A DNA stretch of 28,744 nucleotides. Origin: Fimenecus sp045613065 (GTDB taxonomy: Bacteria; Bacillota; Clostridia; Oscillospirales; Acutalibacteraceae). Shown here in pieces: positions 7,741-14,857 of this stretch (positions are counted from its first letter, which is position 1; every line of letters starts with the position of its first letter). Position numbers and translations under genes: made by a program. The notes under the pieces were generated by a model, which made no database searches, had not been told where the DNA came from, and saw only the letters and a list, made by a program, of their open reading frames with translations. The DNA is taken from NCBI GenBank assembly GCA_045613065.1, contig JAZLAH010000074.1, forward strand, positions 1 through 28,744, given 5' to 3'.

Positions 7741-7765
7741 AAAAACACCTATAAAATTATATTAA

Positions 7766-7795
7766 AAAAGACCTCGTAATTATGCGAGGTCTTTT
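7766..7795 (-). terminator. Terminator of tRNA-Leu
   Basis: On the minus strand a 10-bp stem (AAAGACCTCG with CGAGGTCTTT) around an 8-base loop is followed by TTTTTTAAT. It starts next to the encoded CCA. Confidence 0.85.
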
Positions 7796-7880
7796 TGGTG
7801 CGGGTAGCAGGGGTCGAACCTGTACACCTCTCGGCACAAGATCCTAAATCTTGCGTGTCTGCCAATTCCACCATACCCGC
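7796..7880 (-). tRNA. tRNA-Leu (anticodon UAG)
   Basis: An 85-nt class II tRNA. Acceptor arms GCGGGTA and TACCCGC pair perfectly, followed by A and the encoded CCA (7798-7796). The anticodon arm CAAGA-TTTAGGA-TCTTG gives anticodon UAG, reading CUN leucine codons. The D arm TGGCAGA and T loop GGTTCGACC are canonical. The first T-stem pair reads A-C, a minor mismatch. Confidence 0.97.
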
Positions 7881-7892
7881 ATATTTTTTATT

Positions 7893-7921
7893 ATTATAAC
7901 AAAGAAATTTTTAAAATTCAA
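7893..7921 (-). promoter_or_regulatory. Promoter of tRNA-Leu
   Basis: On the minus strand TTGAAT (7921-7916), 17 bases and TATAAT (7898-7893) lie 12 bases before the tRNA 5' end. Confidence 0.75.
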
Positions 7922-7955
7922 TAGACAAATCGATGATTATGTTATAAAATATAAT
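7922..7955 (+). promoter_or_regulatory. Possible promoter of GH2-WYL
   Basis: TAGACA (7922-7927) and TATAAA (7943-7948) are spaced by 15, and an overlapping TATAAT lies at 7950-7955 without a good -35. One of these likely drives the GH2 gene, divergent from tRNA-Leu. Confidence 0.35.
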
Positions 7956-8002
7956 TTGGTTATATGCCTATATGGGCTTTATTATTTTTGGAGGTTAAAC
8001 TT

Positions 8003-9751
8003 ATGGGATTTATGAAAACTCGTTGGACTGATAAAATTGACAGAAATAATCCATTACCCGAATATCCTCGTCCTCAGATGGAACGTTCTGATTGGATGTC
8101 AATGAATGGTGTTTATGAATATACTATTCAAGATAAGTCTGTTGAATGGGTGGAAAGTTTTGATGGTGAGATTGTAGTTCCATTTGCTGTGGAATGTATG
8201 CTTTCAGGTGTTGAGAAAACATTAAAACCTGACCAGAAACTCTGGTATAAAAAATCATTTGCAATTCCTGAAAATATGAAAGGTAAAAATATTTTACTTA
8301 ACTTTGGTGCAGTGGATTGGGAATGTAATGTTTATATAAACAAAGAATTTGCAGGTTCTCATAGAGGTGGTTATGCTACATTCTCTATTGATATTACAAG
8401 ACTTCTCAAAGATGGAGAAAATGAACTTGTAGTAAGTGTTTATGACCCAACTGAAAGTGGGTGGCAACAAAGAGGTAAACAGGTTAATAAAACTCATGGT
8501 TTCTGGTATGTGGCTACATCAGGTATTTGGCAAAGTGTTTGGCTTGAAGCTGTAAATCCTTGTCATATCCTTAAACTTAAAATGACTCCTGATATTGATA
8601 ATAAAACACTTGCTTTTAAAACATTTGCAAATGATGATAATTGTCAGGTGAATGTTACAGTTTTTGATGGTGAAGCAGTTGTATCTGAAAATAAAATTTC
8701 AATGGATGATATAATCAAGTTTGACGATATTAAACTTTGGTCACCAGAAACTCCATTCCTTTATGACCTTAAGGTTGAACTCATTAAAGATGGCAACGTT
8801 GTTGATACTGTTAAAAGTTATGTTGGTATGCGTAAGTTTTCTATCGGTAAGGATGATAAAGGTTATCCTCGTTTCTTTCTCAACAACGAGCCTTATTTCC
8901 AAAGAGGTCTTCTTGACCAGGGTTATTGGTCAGATGGTGGTATGACACCTCCAACTGATGAAGCTATGATTTACGATATTGAAACTATGAAGAGATTAGG
9001 CTTTAATATGCTTCGTAAACATATTAAGGTTGAACTTGATCGTTGGTATTATCATTGCGACAGACTTGGTATGCTCGTATGGCAGGATATGGTCAGTGGC
9101 GGTGAGTATATTGGACAGTGGCTTGCAGGTATAACACCTCTTATTGGTATTAGTGTAAAAGATAATAAATATAAGGCATTTAAACGTGGTGAAAAGCTTT
9201 GGAGAGACGAATTCGAACGCGAACTTAATGAAATGCTTAATCAGCTTTATAATCACACATGTATTTCTTGTTGGGTTCCATTCAATGAAGGTTGGGGACA
9301 GTTTGACTCTGTAAGAATATCAAATGATATTAAGAAGTTTGACCCATCTCGTGTTGTTGACCATGCAAGTGGCTGGCATGACCAGGGTGCAGGTGATTTC
9401 AACAGTATGCATAGATATATCGCACCTGTAACTCCTCGAAGAAATGATGGTCGTATTTTTGCACTTACTGAGTTTGGTGGATATAGCCATATTGATAGAG
9501 GTCATACTTGGGATGAAACAAAGAGTTTCGGTTATATGATGTATGGTTCAAAAGATTCTTTATCAAAGGCTTATAAGCGTCTCCATGATTATCAGATCAT
9601 CCCACTCATTAAGAGAGGTTTAAGTGCAACTGTTTACACTCAGGTAAGTGACGTTGAAAATGAAGTAAATGGAATTTTGACATATGACCGTGAACATATT
9701 AAAATTCATGAAGATATTCTTGTTGAAATAAACAAAAAACTTACTTTATAA
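8003..9751 (+). CDS. Glycoside hydrolase family 2 (beta-galactosidase/glucuronidase-like)
   Basis: A 582-residue intracellular glycosidase. It has an N-terminal jelly-roll sugar-binding domain (about 20-190), an immunoglobulin-like sandwich (about 190-285) and a TIM-barrel catalytic domain (about 285-582). The acid/base is Glu429 in PFNEGWGQ and the nucleophile is Glu490 in LTEFGGYS, both as in retaining GH2 enzymes. The family removes beta-galactose, glucuronate, mannose or arabinose units; the substrate is not readable here. There is no signal peptide, so it acts on imported oligosaccharides. The start is ATG 8003, eight bases after GGAGG. An upstream in-frame ATG at 7964 would read through this ribosome site. 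A WYL regulator follows by five bases and may control it. Confidence 0.92.
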   Translation: MGFMKTRWTDKIDRNNPLPEYPRPQMERSDWMSMNGVYEYTIQDKSVEWVESFDGEIVVPFAVECMLSGVEKTLKPDQKLWYKKSFAIPENMKGKNILLNFGAVDWECNVYINKEFAGSHRGGYATFSIDITRLLKDGENELVVSVYDPTESGWQQRGKQVNKTHGFWYVATSGIWQSVWLEAVNPCHILKLKMTPDIDNKTLAFKTFANDDNCQVNVTVFDGEAVVSENKISMDDIIKFDDIKLWSPETPFLYDLKVELIKDGNVVDTVKSYVGMRKFSIGKDDKGYPRFFLNNEPYFQRGLLDQGYWSDGGMTPPTDEAMIYDIETMKRLGFNMLRKHIKVELDRWYYHCDRLGMLVWQDMVSGGEYIGQWLAGITPLIGISVKDNKYKAFKRGEKLWRDEFERELNEMLNQLYNHTCISCWVPFNEGWGQFDSVRISNDIKKFDPSRVVDHASGWHDQGAGDFNSMHRYIAPVTPRRNDGRIFALTEFGGYSHIDRGHTWDETKSFGYMMYGSKDSLSKAYKRLHDYQIIPLIKRGLSATVYTQVSDVENEVNGILTYDREHIKIHEDILVEINKKLTL

Positions 9752-9756
9752 GAATT

Positions 9757-10758
9757 ATGAAATCTCCATCAATTCAAAAATTAAGATTATTATATATAAT
9801 TGATATTCTCTCAAAAAAATCTGATGAAGAGCATCCTATGTCAGCAACACAGATTATGGAGTATCTTCGTGATGATTATGGTATTGAGTGTGAAAGAAAG
9901 ACAATATATGATTGTATTGAGTGTTTAAATGAGTACGGATATGAAATAATAAAATCACAATCTCCACGTGGATATTTTATGACACCGTATTATTTTGAAC
10001 CAGCAGAACTTCGTTTACTCATTGATGCTGTACAATCTGCTGATTTTATCTCTGCAAAAAAGACAAAATTACTTATTAAAAAGTTTTCAGCTTTTGCAAG
10101 TGAACATCAGTACAAGAGAATAGAAAAACAAGTTTATATTGATAATAGAAATAAATGTGCAAATGAAAATTTGTTTATTGTTATCGATGTTATCAGTTCT
10201 GCAATTCTTTCAAGAAACCAAATTGAAGTTGTATATCGAAGACGAAAAATTGTTGATGGCAAAACAGCAAAATATGAAGAAAAAACAATGATAATTAATC
10301 CATATGCTTTAATTTGGGCAGATGACCATTATTATCTTGTTGGTAATTACAGTAAGTACGATAATTTAATCCATCTTCGTATTGACAGACTTAAAAGTGT
10401 TAATGTTCTTGATACTTATTCTCGTCATTTTTCAGAAGTTTCATCTTATAAGACATTTTTTGATATTGCAGATTACAGCAACAAGCATCTTTCCATGTTT
10501 TCAGGTGACATCAAACCTGTCGAAATGATTTGTAATAATTCAATGATTGAAGATTTCATTGACCAATTTGGTGAAAAAGTTTTAATGAAGCCATTTGATG
10601 ATGAGAACTTTATCACTAAAGTTGATGTTGCTGTTACAGATGGACTTGTTGCATGGATAATGCAGTATGGTGATAAGATAAAAGTCAGGTCACCAAAAGA
10701 GTTGAAAAATATGATAATTGACAAAACAAAATCTATTTTAGCACTCTATAATGGATAA
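9757..10758 (+). CDS. WYL domain transcriptional regulator
   Basis: A 333-residue DNA-binding regulator. An N-terminal helix-turn-helix of the DeoR/HTH_11 type covers about residues 8-75 (SATQIMEYLRDDYG...ERKTIYDCIECL), followed by a WYL ligand-sensing domain (about 135-240) with the variant motif DDHYYLVGNY in place of the usual WYL, and a C-terminal WCX-like extension. WYL proteins bind small ligands or nucleic acid and often control neighbouring operons. Its start is five bases after the GH2 stop and has no convincing Shine-Dalgarno, so translation is probably coupled to GH2. Inference: it senses a product of GH2 metabolism. No operator could be identified. Confidence 0.88.
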   Translation: MKSPSIQKLRLLYIIDILSKKSDEEHPMSATQIMEYLRDDYGIECERKTIYDCIECLNEYGYEIIKSQSPRGYFMTPYYFEPAELRLLIDAVQSADFISAKKTKLLIKKFSAFASEHQYKRIEKQVYIDNRNKCANENLFIVIDVISSAILSRNQIEVVYRRRKIVDGKTAKYEEKTMIINPYALIWADDHYYLVGNYSKYDNLIHLRIDRLKSVNVLDTYSRHFSEVSSYKTFFDIADYSNKHLSMFSGDIKPVEMICNNSMIEDFIDQFGEKVLMKPFDDENFITKVDVAVTDGLVAWIMQYGDKIKVRSPKELKNMIIDKTKSILALYNG

Positions 10759-10792
10759 AATGATAAACTTTTAACAAATATATTTATAACTC

Positions 10793-10821
10793 TTGAAAAA
10801 AATTCAAGATTATTATAAAAT
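10793..10821 (+). promoter_or_regulatory. Promoter of pgk-tpiA-gpmI
   Basis: TTGAAA (10793-10798), 17 bases and TAAAAT (10816-10821) lie about 50 bases before pgk. The -35 overlaps a 7-bp hairpin (10791-10809) that lacks a T-run and is not a good terminator for the WYL gene. Confidence 0.55.
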
Positions 10822-10872
10822 AATAGGTGGTAAATTTTACAAAATATATCTTTTGAAAGGATGTTTTTAAAA

Positions 10873-12066
10873 ATGAGCAGTGCATTAAACAAAAAGACTG
10901 TTGAAGATTTACAGGTAGCAGGTAAAAAAGTTCTTGTTCGTTGTGACTTCAACGTAAAAATGGAAAATGGTGTTATTACAAGTGATAAGAGAATTGTTGC
11001 TTCATTACCAACAATCAAATATCTTATCGAAAATGGTGCAAAAGTTATTCTTTGTTCACACCTTGGTCGTCCAAAGGGTGAAGTAGTTCCTGAATTCTCT
11101 CTTGCTCCTGTTGCTGCAAGACTTTCTGAACTTCTTGGTCAGGAAGTTAAAATGGCAAAAGATGTTGTTGGTGAAAGTGCACAGGCACTTGCTGCTGACC
11201 TCAAAGATGGTGAAGTTCTTCTTCTTGAAAACGTTCGTTATGAAAAAGGCGAAACAAAAAATGATCCTGAACTTAGCAAGAAGTTTGCTGACCTTGCAGA
11301 ACTCTATGTAAACGATGCATTCGGTTCAGCTCATAGAGCTCATTCTTCAACTGCTGGTGTTGCAGAACATCTTCCTGCAGCTTGTGGTTATCTTATCCAG
11401 AAAGAAATCGAATTTATCGGTGGTGCTCTTGAAAATCCAAAGAGACCTCTTGTAGCTATCCTTGGTGGTGCTAAAGTTTCTGATAAAATCGGTGTTATCA
11501 CAAACCTTATCGATAAGTGCGATACACTTATTATCGGTGGTGGTATGGCTTATACATTTATGAAGTCATTAGGCTATAACATTGGTACATCTCTTCTTGA
11601 AGCAGACAAAGTTGAACTTGCTGCTGAAATGATGAAGAAAGCTGAAGAAAAGGGTGTTAAATTCCTTATTCCTGTTGATAACAAGGTTGGTAAGGAATAT
11701 GCTCCTGATACAGAAGCTATGGTTGTTGATTCAAACAAGATTCCTGATGGCTGGATGGGTCTTGATATCGGTCCTAAGACACAGGCTATCTTTGCTGATG
11801 CAGTTAAAGATGCTGGAACAGTTATCTGGAATGGTCCTATGGGTGTTTCTGAATGGGAAGCATTTGCATCAGGTACAATTGCAGTTGCAACAGCTATTGC
11901 AAATAGTGATGCAATTTCAATCATCGGTGGTGGTGACTCAGCTGCTGCAATTCAAAAGCTTGGTTTTGCTGATAAGATGTCACACATCTCAACAGGTGGC
12001 GGTGCATCTCTTGAATATCTTGAGGGTAAAGTACTTCCTGGTATCGCTGCTCTCAACGATAAATAA
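10873..12066 (+). CDS. pgk: Phosphoglycerate kinase
   Basis: A 397-residue cytoplasmic enzyme that transfers phosphate from 1,3-bisphosphoglycerate to ADP, the first ATP-forming step of glycolysis. Signature regions are RCDFNVKMENG near the start (substrate-binding Asp and Asn), SHLGRPKG (binding Arg), AFGSAHRAHSS, GGAKVSDKIGV (nucleotide domain) and the C-terminal GGGDSAAA loop. The length is normal for bacterial Pgk. The start is ATG 10873, with AAAGGA 11 bases upstream. An in-frame ATG at 10861 directly abuts that ribosome site and is rejected. It heads a pgk-tpiA-gpmI operon; gapA and eno are not in the window. A hairpin lies between pgk and tpiA. Confidence 0.97.
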   Translation: MSSALNKKTVEDLQVAGKKVLVRCDFNVKMENGVITSDKRIVASLPTIKYLIENGAKVILCSHLGRPKGEVVPEFSLAPVAARLSELLGQEVKMAKDVVGESAQALAADLKDGEVLLLENVRYEKGETKNDPELSKKFADLAELYVNDAFGSAHRAHSSTAGVAEHLPAACGYLIQKEIEFIGGALENPKRPLVAILGGAKVSDKIGVITNLIDKCDTLIIGGGMAYTFMKSLGYNIGTSLLEADKVELAAEMMKKAEEKGVKFLIPVDNKVGKEYAPDTEAMVVDSNKIPDGWMGLDIGPKTQAIFADAVKDAGTVIWNGPMGVSEWEAFASGTIAVATAIANSDAISIIGGGDSAAAIQKLGFADKMSHISTGGGASLEYLEGKVLPGIAALNDK

Positions 12067-12079
12067 TTAAAAATTTATA

Positions 12080-12106
12080 TAGGAGGACTATATACAGGTC
12101 CTCCTA
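12080..12106 (+). other. Intercistronic hairpin between pgk and tpiA
   Basis: TAGGAGGAC (12080-12088) pairs perfectly with GTCCTCCTA (12098-12106) across a 9-base loop. There is no T-run, so it is not a simple terminator. The 5' arm contains an AGGAGGA sequence with no start codon behind it, while the true tpiA site AAGGAG lies at 12118-12123. It may stabilise or punctuate the mRNA. Confidence 0.65.
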
Positions 12107-12132
12107 AAGTTTGTAATAAGGAGTAAATAATC

Positions 12133-12900
12133 ATGAATAAAAATCTTCGTAAAGCAGTTATCGCTGGTAACTGGAAAATGAACAAAACACCTGCTGAAGC
12201 AAAAGCACTTATTGAGGAAATGAAACCACTTGTAGCAGATGCTAATTGTGAAGTTGTACTTTGTGTACCATTTATTGACATTCCTGCTGCCATTGAAGCT
12301 GCAGTTGGTTCTAACATTAAAATTGGCGCCGAAAATGTTCACTTTATGGCATCAGGTGCTTACACAGGTGAGATTTCAGCTGATATGCTCAAAGAAGCAG
12401 GCGTTGAATATGTTGTAGTAGGTCATAGCGAAAGAAGACAGTATTTTGGTGAAACAGACCAGACAGTAAACCTTCGTTCACTTGCTGCTCTTAAAGGTGG
12501 TCTTAAGCCAATCATTTGTGTTGGTGAAACACTTGAACAGAGAAATCTTGGTTATACAGAAACACTTCTTAAGTTCCAGACAAAGATGGCTCTTACAAAC
12601 GTTACAGCTGAACAGCTTAAAGATGTGGTTATTGCTTATGAACCTGTTTGGGCTATTGGTACAGGTGTTACTGCTACTGCTGACCAGGCTGATGAAGGTA
12701 ACGGATATGTTCGTGAAGCAATTGCTGAAGTTTATGGTGCAGAAGTTGCTGAAACTGTTACAATTCAGTACGGTGGTTCAATGAACGCTGCAAATGCTGA
12801 TGAACTTGTAGCAAAAGTAAATGTTGATGGTGGTCTTATTGGTGGTGCATCACTCAAGGCTGCTGATTTCTCTAAGATTGTTGCTGCTGCTTCAAAATAA
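12133..12900 (+). CDS. tpiA: Triosephosphate isomerase
   Basis: A 255-residue TIM-barrel enzyme that interconverts dihydroxyacetone phosphate and glyceraldehyde 3-phosphate in the cytoplasm. The catalytic residues are in place: N13 and K15 (AGNWKMNK), His98 (VGHSERR) and Glu170 (AYEPVWAIGTG). The phosphate-binding YGGSMNAAN and GGLIGGASL loops are near the C-terminus. Length is typical. The ribosome site AAGGAG is nine bases before ATG. It is second in the pgk-tpiA-gpmI operon, 66 bases after pgk and 18 before gpmI. Confidence 0.97.
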   Translation: MNKNLRKAVIAGNWKMNKTPAEAKALIEEMKPLVADANCEVVLCVPFIDIPAAIEAAVGSNIKIGAENVHFMASGAYTGEISADMLKEAGVEYVVVGHSERRQYFGETDQTVNLRSLAALKGGLKPIICVGETLEQRNLGYTETLLKFQTKMALTNVTAEQLKDVVIAYEPVWAIGTGVTATADQADEGNGYVREAIAEVYGAEVAETVTIQYGGSMNAANADELVAKVNVDGGLIGGASLKAADFSKIVAAASK

Positions 12901-12918
12901 TTAAATAAGGTGAAATTG

Positions 12919-14454
12919 ATGAAAAAACCTGTAGTTTTATGTATTATGGATGGTTTTGGTTACAATCCAAGTGAATACGGCAACGCTATTGTTGCTGCTA
13001 AAACACCAAGACTTGATGAAATTTTTAAAAACAATCCAATGACATACATTGGTGCATCAGGTATGGATGTTGGTCTTCCTGATGGTCAGATGGGTAACTC
13101 TGAAGTTGGTCACACAAATATCGGTGCCGGTAGAGTTGTTTATCAGGAACTTACAAGAATCACAAAGTCAATTATGGACGGTGATTTCTTTGAAAATGAT
13201 GTATTTATGGCAGCTATTGAGAATTGTAAGAAAAACAATTCAGCACTTCATTTGATTGGTCTTCTTTCAGATGGTGGTGTTCATAGTCATAACACTCATT
13301 TATATGCACTTGTAGAACTTGCAAAGAAAAACGGACTTGAAAAAGTATTTGTTCATTGTCTTCTTGACGGTCGTGATGTTCCACCAAGTTCAGGTGTTGA
13401 CTTTGTTAAAGAACTTGAAGAAAAACTTGCTGAAATCGGCGTAGGCAAAATTGCTACTGTTATGGGTAGATTTTATGCTATGGACCGTGACAATATGTGG
13501 AATAGAGTTGGAATGGCTTATAATGCAATGGTTAACCGTGAAGGTATTGCAACTGATTCAGCTCTTGAAGCAGTTAAAAAGTCATATGAAACAATCGACG
13601 AAGATGGTAAATATCTTACTGACGAATTTGTTATGCCAACAGTTGTTAATGGTGCAGATGCTATTTCTGCTAACGATTCAGTAATCTTCTTTAACTTCCG
13701 TCCGGATAGAGCAAGAGAAATCACAAGAACATTTGTTGACCCTGATTTCACAGGATTTGAGAGAAAAGAGTTCTTCCCATTATATTACGTTTGTATGACT
13801 CAGTATGATGCTGAAATGCCTAATGTAAATGTTGCATACAAGCCTCAGGCTCTTACAAACACAATGGGTGAGTACCTTTCAAAACTTGGTAAAACTCAGC
13901 TTCGTATTGCTGAAACACAGAAGTATGCTCATGTAACATTCTTCTATAACGGCGGTGAAGAAAAGGTTTATCCAGGTGAAGACAGAGTTCTTATTGATTC
14001 TCCAAAAATTTCAACATTTGACTTAAAACCTGAAATGAGTGCATATGAAGTTTGTGATGCTGCTTGTGAAGAGATTTTAAGTGGTAAATATGATGTTGTG
14101 ATTCTTAACTATGCTAACTGTGATATGGTTGGTCATACAGGTATCTTTGATGCTGCTGTAAAGGCTGTTGAAGCAGTTGATGAATGCGTAGGCAAGCTTG
14201 TTGATGCAGTTGAAAAAATGGATGGTATAATCCTTATTACAGCTGACCATGGTAATGCTGACAAAATGTATGAAGACGATGGTTCACCATTCACAGCACA
14301 TACAACAAATCTCGTTCCACTTGTAGTTGTAGGTAAAGAATGCAACTTAAAACAGGAGGGTGGTAAACTTTGCGATTTATCACCAACAATGCTTGACATT
14401 ATGGGTCTTGATATTCCTGCTGAAATGAGCGGAGTATCGCTTATAGAAAAATAA
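12919..14454 (+). CDS. gpmI: 2,3-bisphosphoglycerate-independent phosphoglycerate mutase
   Basis: A 511-residue Mn-dependent enzyme converting 3-phosphoglycerate to 2-phosphoglycerate. It belongs to the alkaline phosphatase superfamily. Visible residues are the metal-binding D11 (IMDGFG), the phosphorylated Ser61 (MGNSEVGHTNIGAG), the LLSDGGVHSH and LLDGRDVPP substrate loops, RFYAMDRD, and the second metal site TADHGNAD toward the C-terminus. Length is normal. The start ATG 12919 has AAGGTGA five bases upstream; an in-frame GTG at 12910 lies inside that ribosome site and is rejected. It ends the glycolytic operon at a clear terminator. Confidence 0.96.
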   Translation: MKKPVVLCIMDGFGYNPSEYGNAIVAAKTPRLDEIFKNNPMTYIGASGMDVGLPDGQMGNSEVGHTNIGAGRVVYQELTRITKSIMDGDFFENDVFMAAIENCKKNNSALHLIGLLSDGGVHSHNTHLYALVELAKKNGLEKVFVHCLLDGRDVPPSSGVDFVKELEEKLAEIGVGKIATVMGRFYAMDRDNMWNRVGMAYNAMVNREGIATDSALEAVKKSYETIDEDGKYLTDEFVMPTVVNGADAISANDSVIFFNFRPDRAREITRTFVDPDFTGFERKEFFPLYYVCMTQYDAEMPNVNVAYKPQALTNTMGEYLSKLGKTQLRIAETQKYAHVTFFYNGGEEKVYPGEDRVLIDSPKISTFDLKPEMSAYEVCDAACEEILSGKYDVVILNYANCDMVGHTGIFDAAVKAVEAVDECVGKLVDAVEKMDGIILITADHGNADKMYEDDGSPFTAHTTNLVPLVVVGKECNLKQEGGKLCDLSPTMLDIMGLDIPAEMSGVSLIEK

Positions 14455-14465
14455 TAGTTATTTTT

Positions 14466-14497
14466 TAGGCTCCTTTTATAAGGGGCCTATTTTTTAT
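14466..14497 (+). terminator. Terminator of the glycolytic operon
   Basis: TAGGCTCCTT pairs with AAGGGGCCTA (one T-G wobble) around a short loop, followed by TTTTTTA. It begins 12 bases after the gpmI stop codon. Confidence 0.85.
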
Positions 14498-14524
14498 ACT
14501 AAATTTAGAATAATTACATTATTA

Positions 14525-14553
14525 TTGATTTTTCCTGAAAATAGTGGTAAACT
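14525..14553 (+). promoter_or_regulatory. Possible promoter of the structured RNA
   Basis: TTGATT (14525-14530), 17 bases and TAAACT (14548-14553) would start transcription near 14560, right at the foot of the long hairpin. The -10 is imperfect. Confidence 0.4.
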
Positions 14554-14555
14554 AA

Positions 14556-14728
14556 AACTGCCAAACAAATCTTAATATTGTTCTACCAATAAGTATATGT
14601 ATTTTTATTTTTGGTAAAAATACAGATGCTCTATTTGCATATACTTTTTGGTGGTATTGTAGATTTGTTTGGCGACAGTTGGAGCTATGTGTTTTTCAGT
14701 GCGTTGGCTTCGGCTGACGCATTTTTTA
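14556..14728 (+). ncRNA. Candidate structured non-coding RNA
   Basis: This part of the 403-base gap between gpmI and the leucine-rich-repeat gene can fold into one long hairpin. AACTG (14556-14560) pairs with CAGTT (14676-14680), then CCAAACAAATCT (14561-14572) pairs with AGATTTGTTTGG (14661-14672). Above an internal loop, ACCAA (14585-14589) pairs with TTGGT (14648-14652), and AAGTATATG (14591-14599) with CATATACTT (14638-14646). The apex can form an alternative 8-bp stem, GTATTTTT with AAAAATAC. A 19-base linker leads to a terminator. A promoter-like pair sits at the 5' foot. No long reading frame is present. It could be a stand-alone small RNA, a leader of the next gene, or a miniature inverted-repeat element. 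I do not recognise it as a known RNA family. Confidence 0.45.
14700..14727 (+). terminator. UUCG-tetraloop terminator
   Basis: A 9-bp stem (14700-14708 with 14713-14721, two G-U wobbles) is closed by the very stable C(UUCG)G loop, followed by TTTTTT. It ends the candidate RNA and lies 130 bases before the next gene. Confidence 0.8.
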
Positions 14729-14734
14729 TTTTAC

Positions 14735-14756
14735 GGAGGAGATAGTAATGAAATAA
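14735..14756 (+). other. Strong ribosome site with a two-codon frame
   Basis: GGAGGAG (14735-14741) lies six bases before ATG 14748, but the frame is only ATG AAA TAA. If the third codon were AAA, the reading would be MKKINTK, like a signal peptide start, although it would meet another stop right after. It may be a decayed gene start or a minimal regulatory frame. From here to 14857 I see only AT-rich DNA. Confidence 0.4.
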
Positions 14757-14786
14757 ATTAATACAAAATGAATTCTGCGATTTATA

Positions 14787-14815
14787 TTGCAATTATTTAT
14801 AATGTGTATTATATT
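14787..14815 (+). promoter_or_regulatory. Possible promoter of the LRR gene
   Basis: TTGCAA (14787-14792), 17 bases and TATATT (14810-14815) lie before the GGAGG ribosome site at 14845-14849. The surrounding DNA is very AT-rich, so chance matches are likely. Confidence 0.3.
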
Positions 14816-14857
14816 TAAATTGAGAAAACATTATATTATATATAGGAGGAAATTATT

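Noticed and set aside
11574..11924. Antisense frame of 116 codons inside pgk.
   Set aside because: It is the complement of a strongly biased glycolytic gene, with no initiation signals.
14556..14680. Miniature inverted-repeat transposable element.
   Set aside because: Not fully rejected, but I see no flanking direct repeat, and the promoter/terminator placement fits an RNA gene better.
14676..14696. GTTGGAGCTATGTGTTTTT resembles part of a type II CRISPR repeat (GAGCTATG core).
   Set aside because: It occurs once, with no repeat-spacer array and no cas genes in the window. The match is short and most likely chance.
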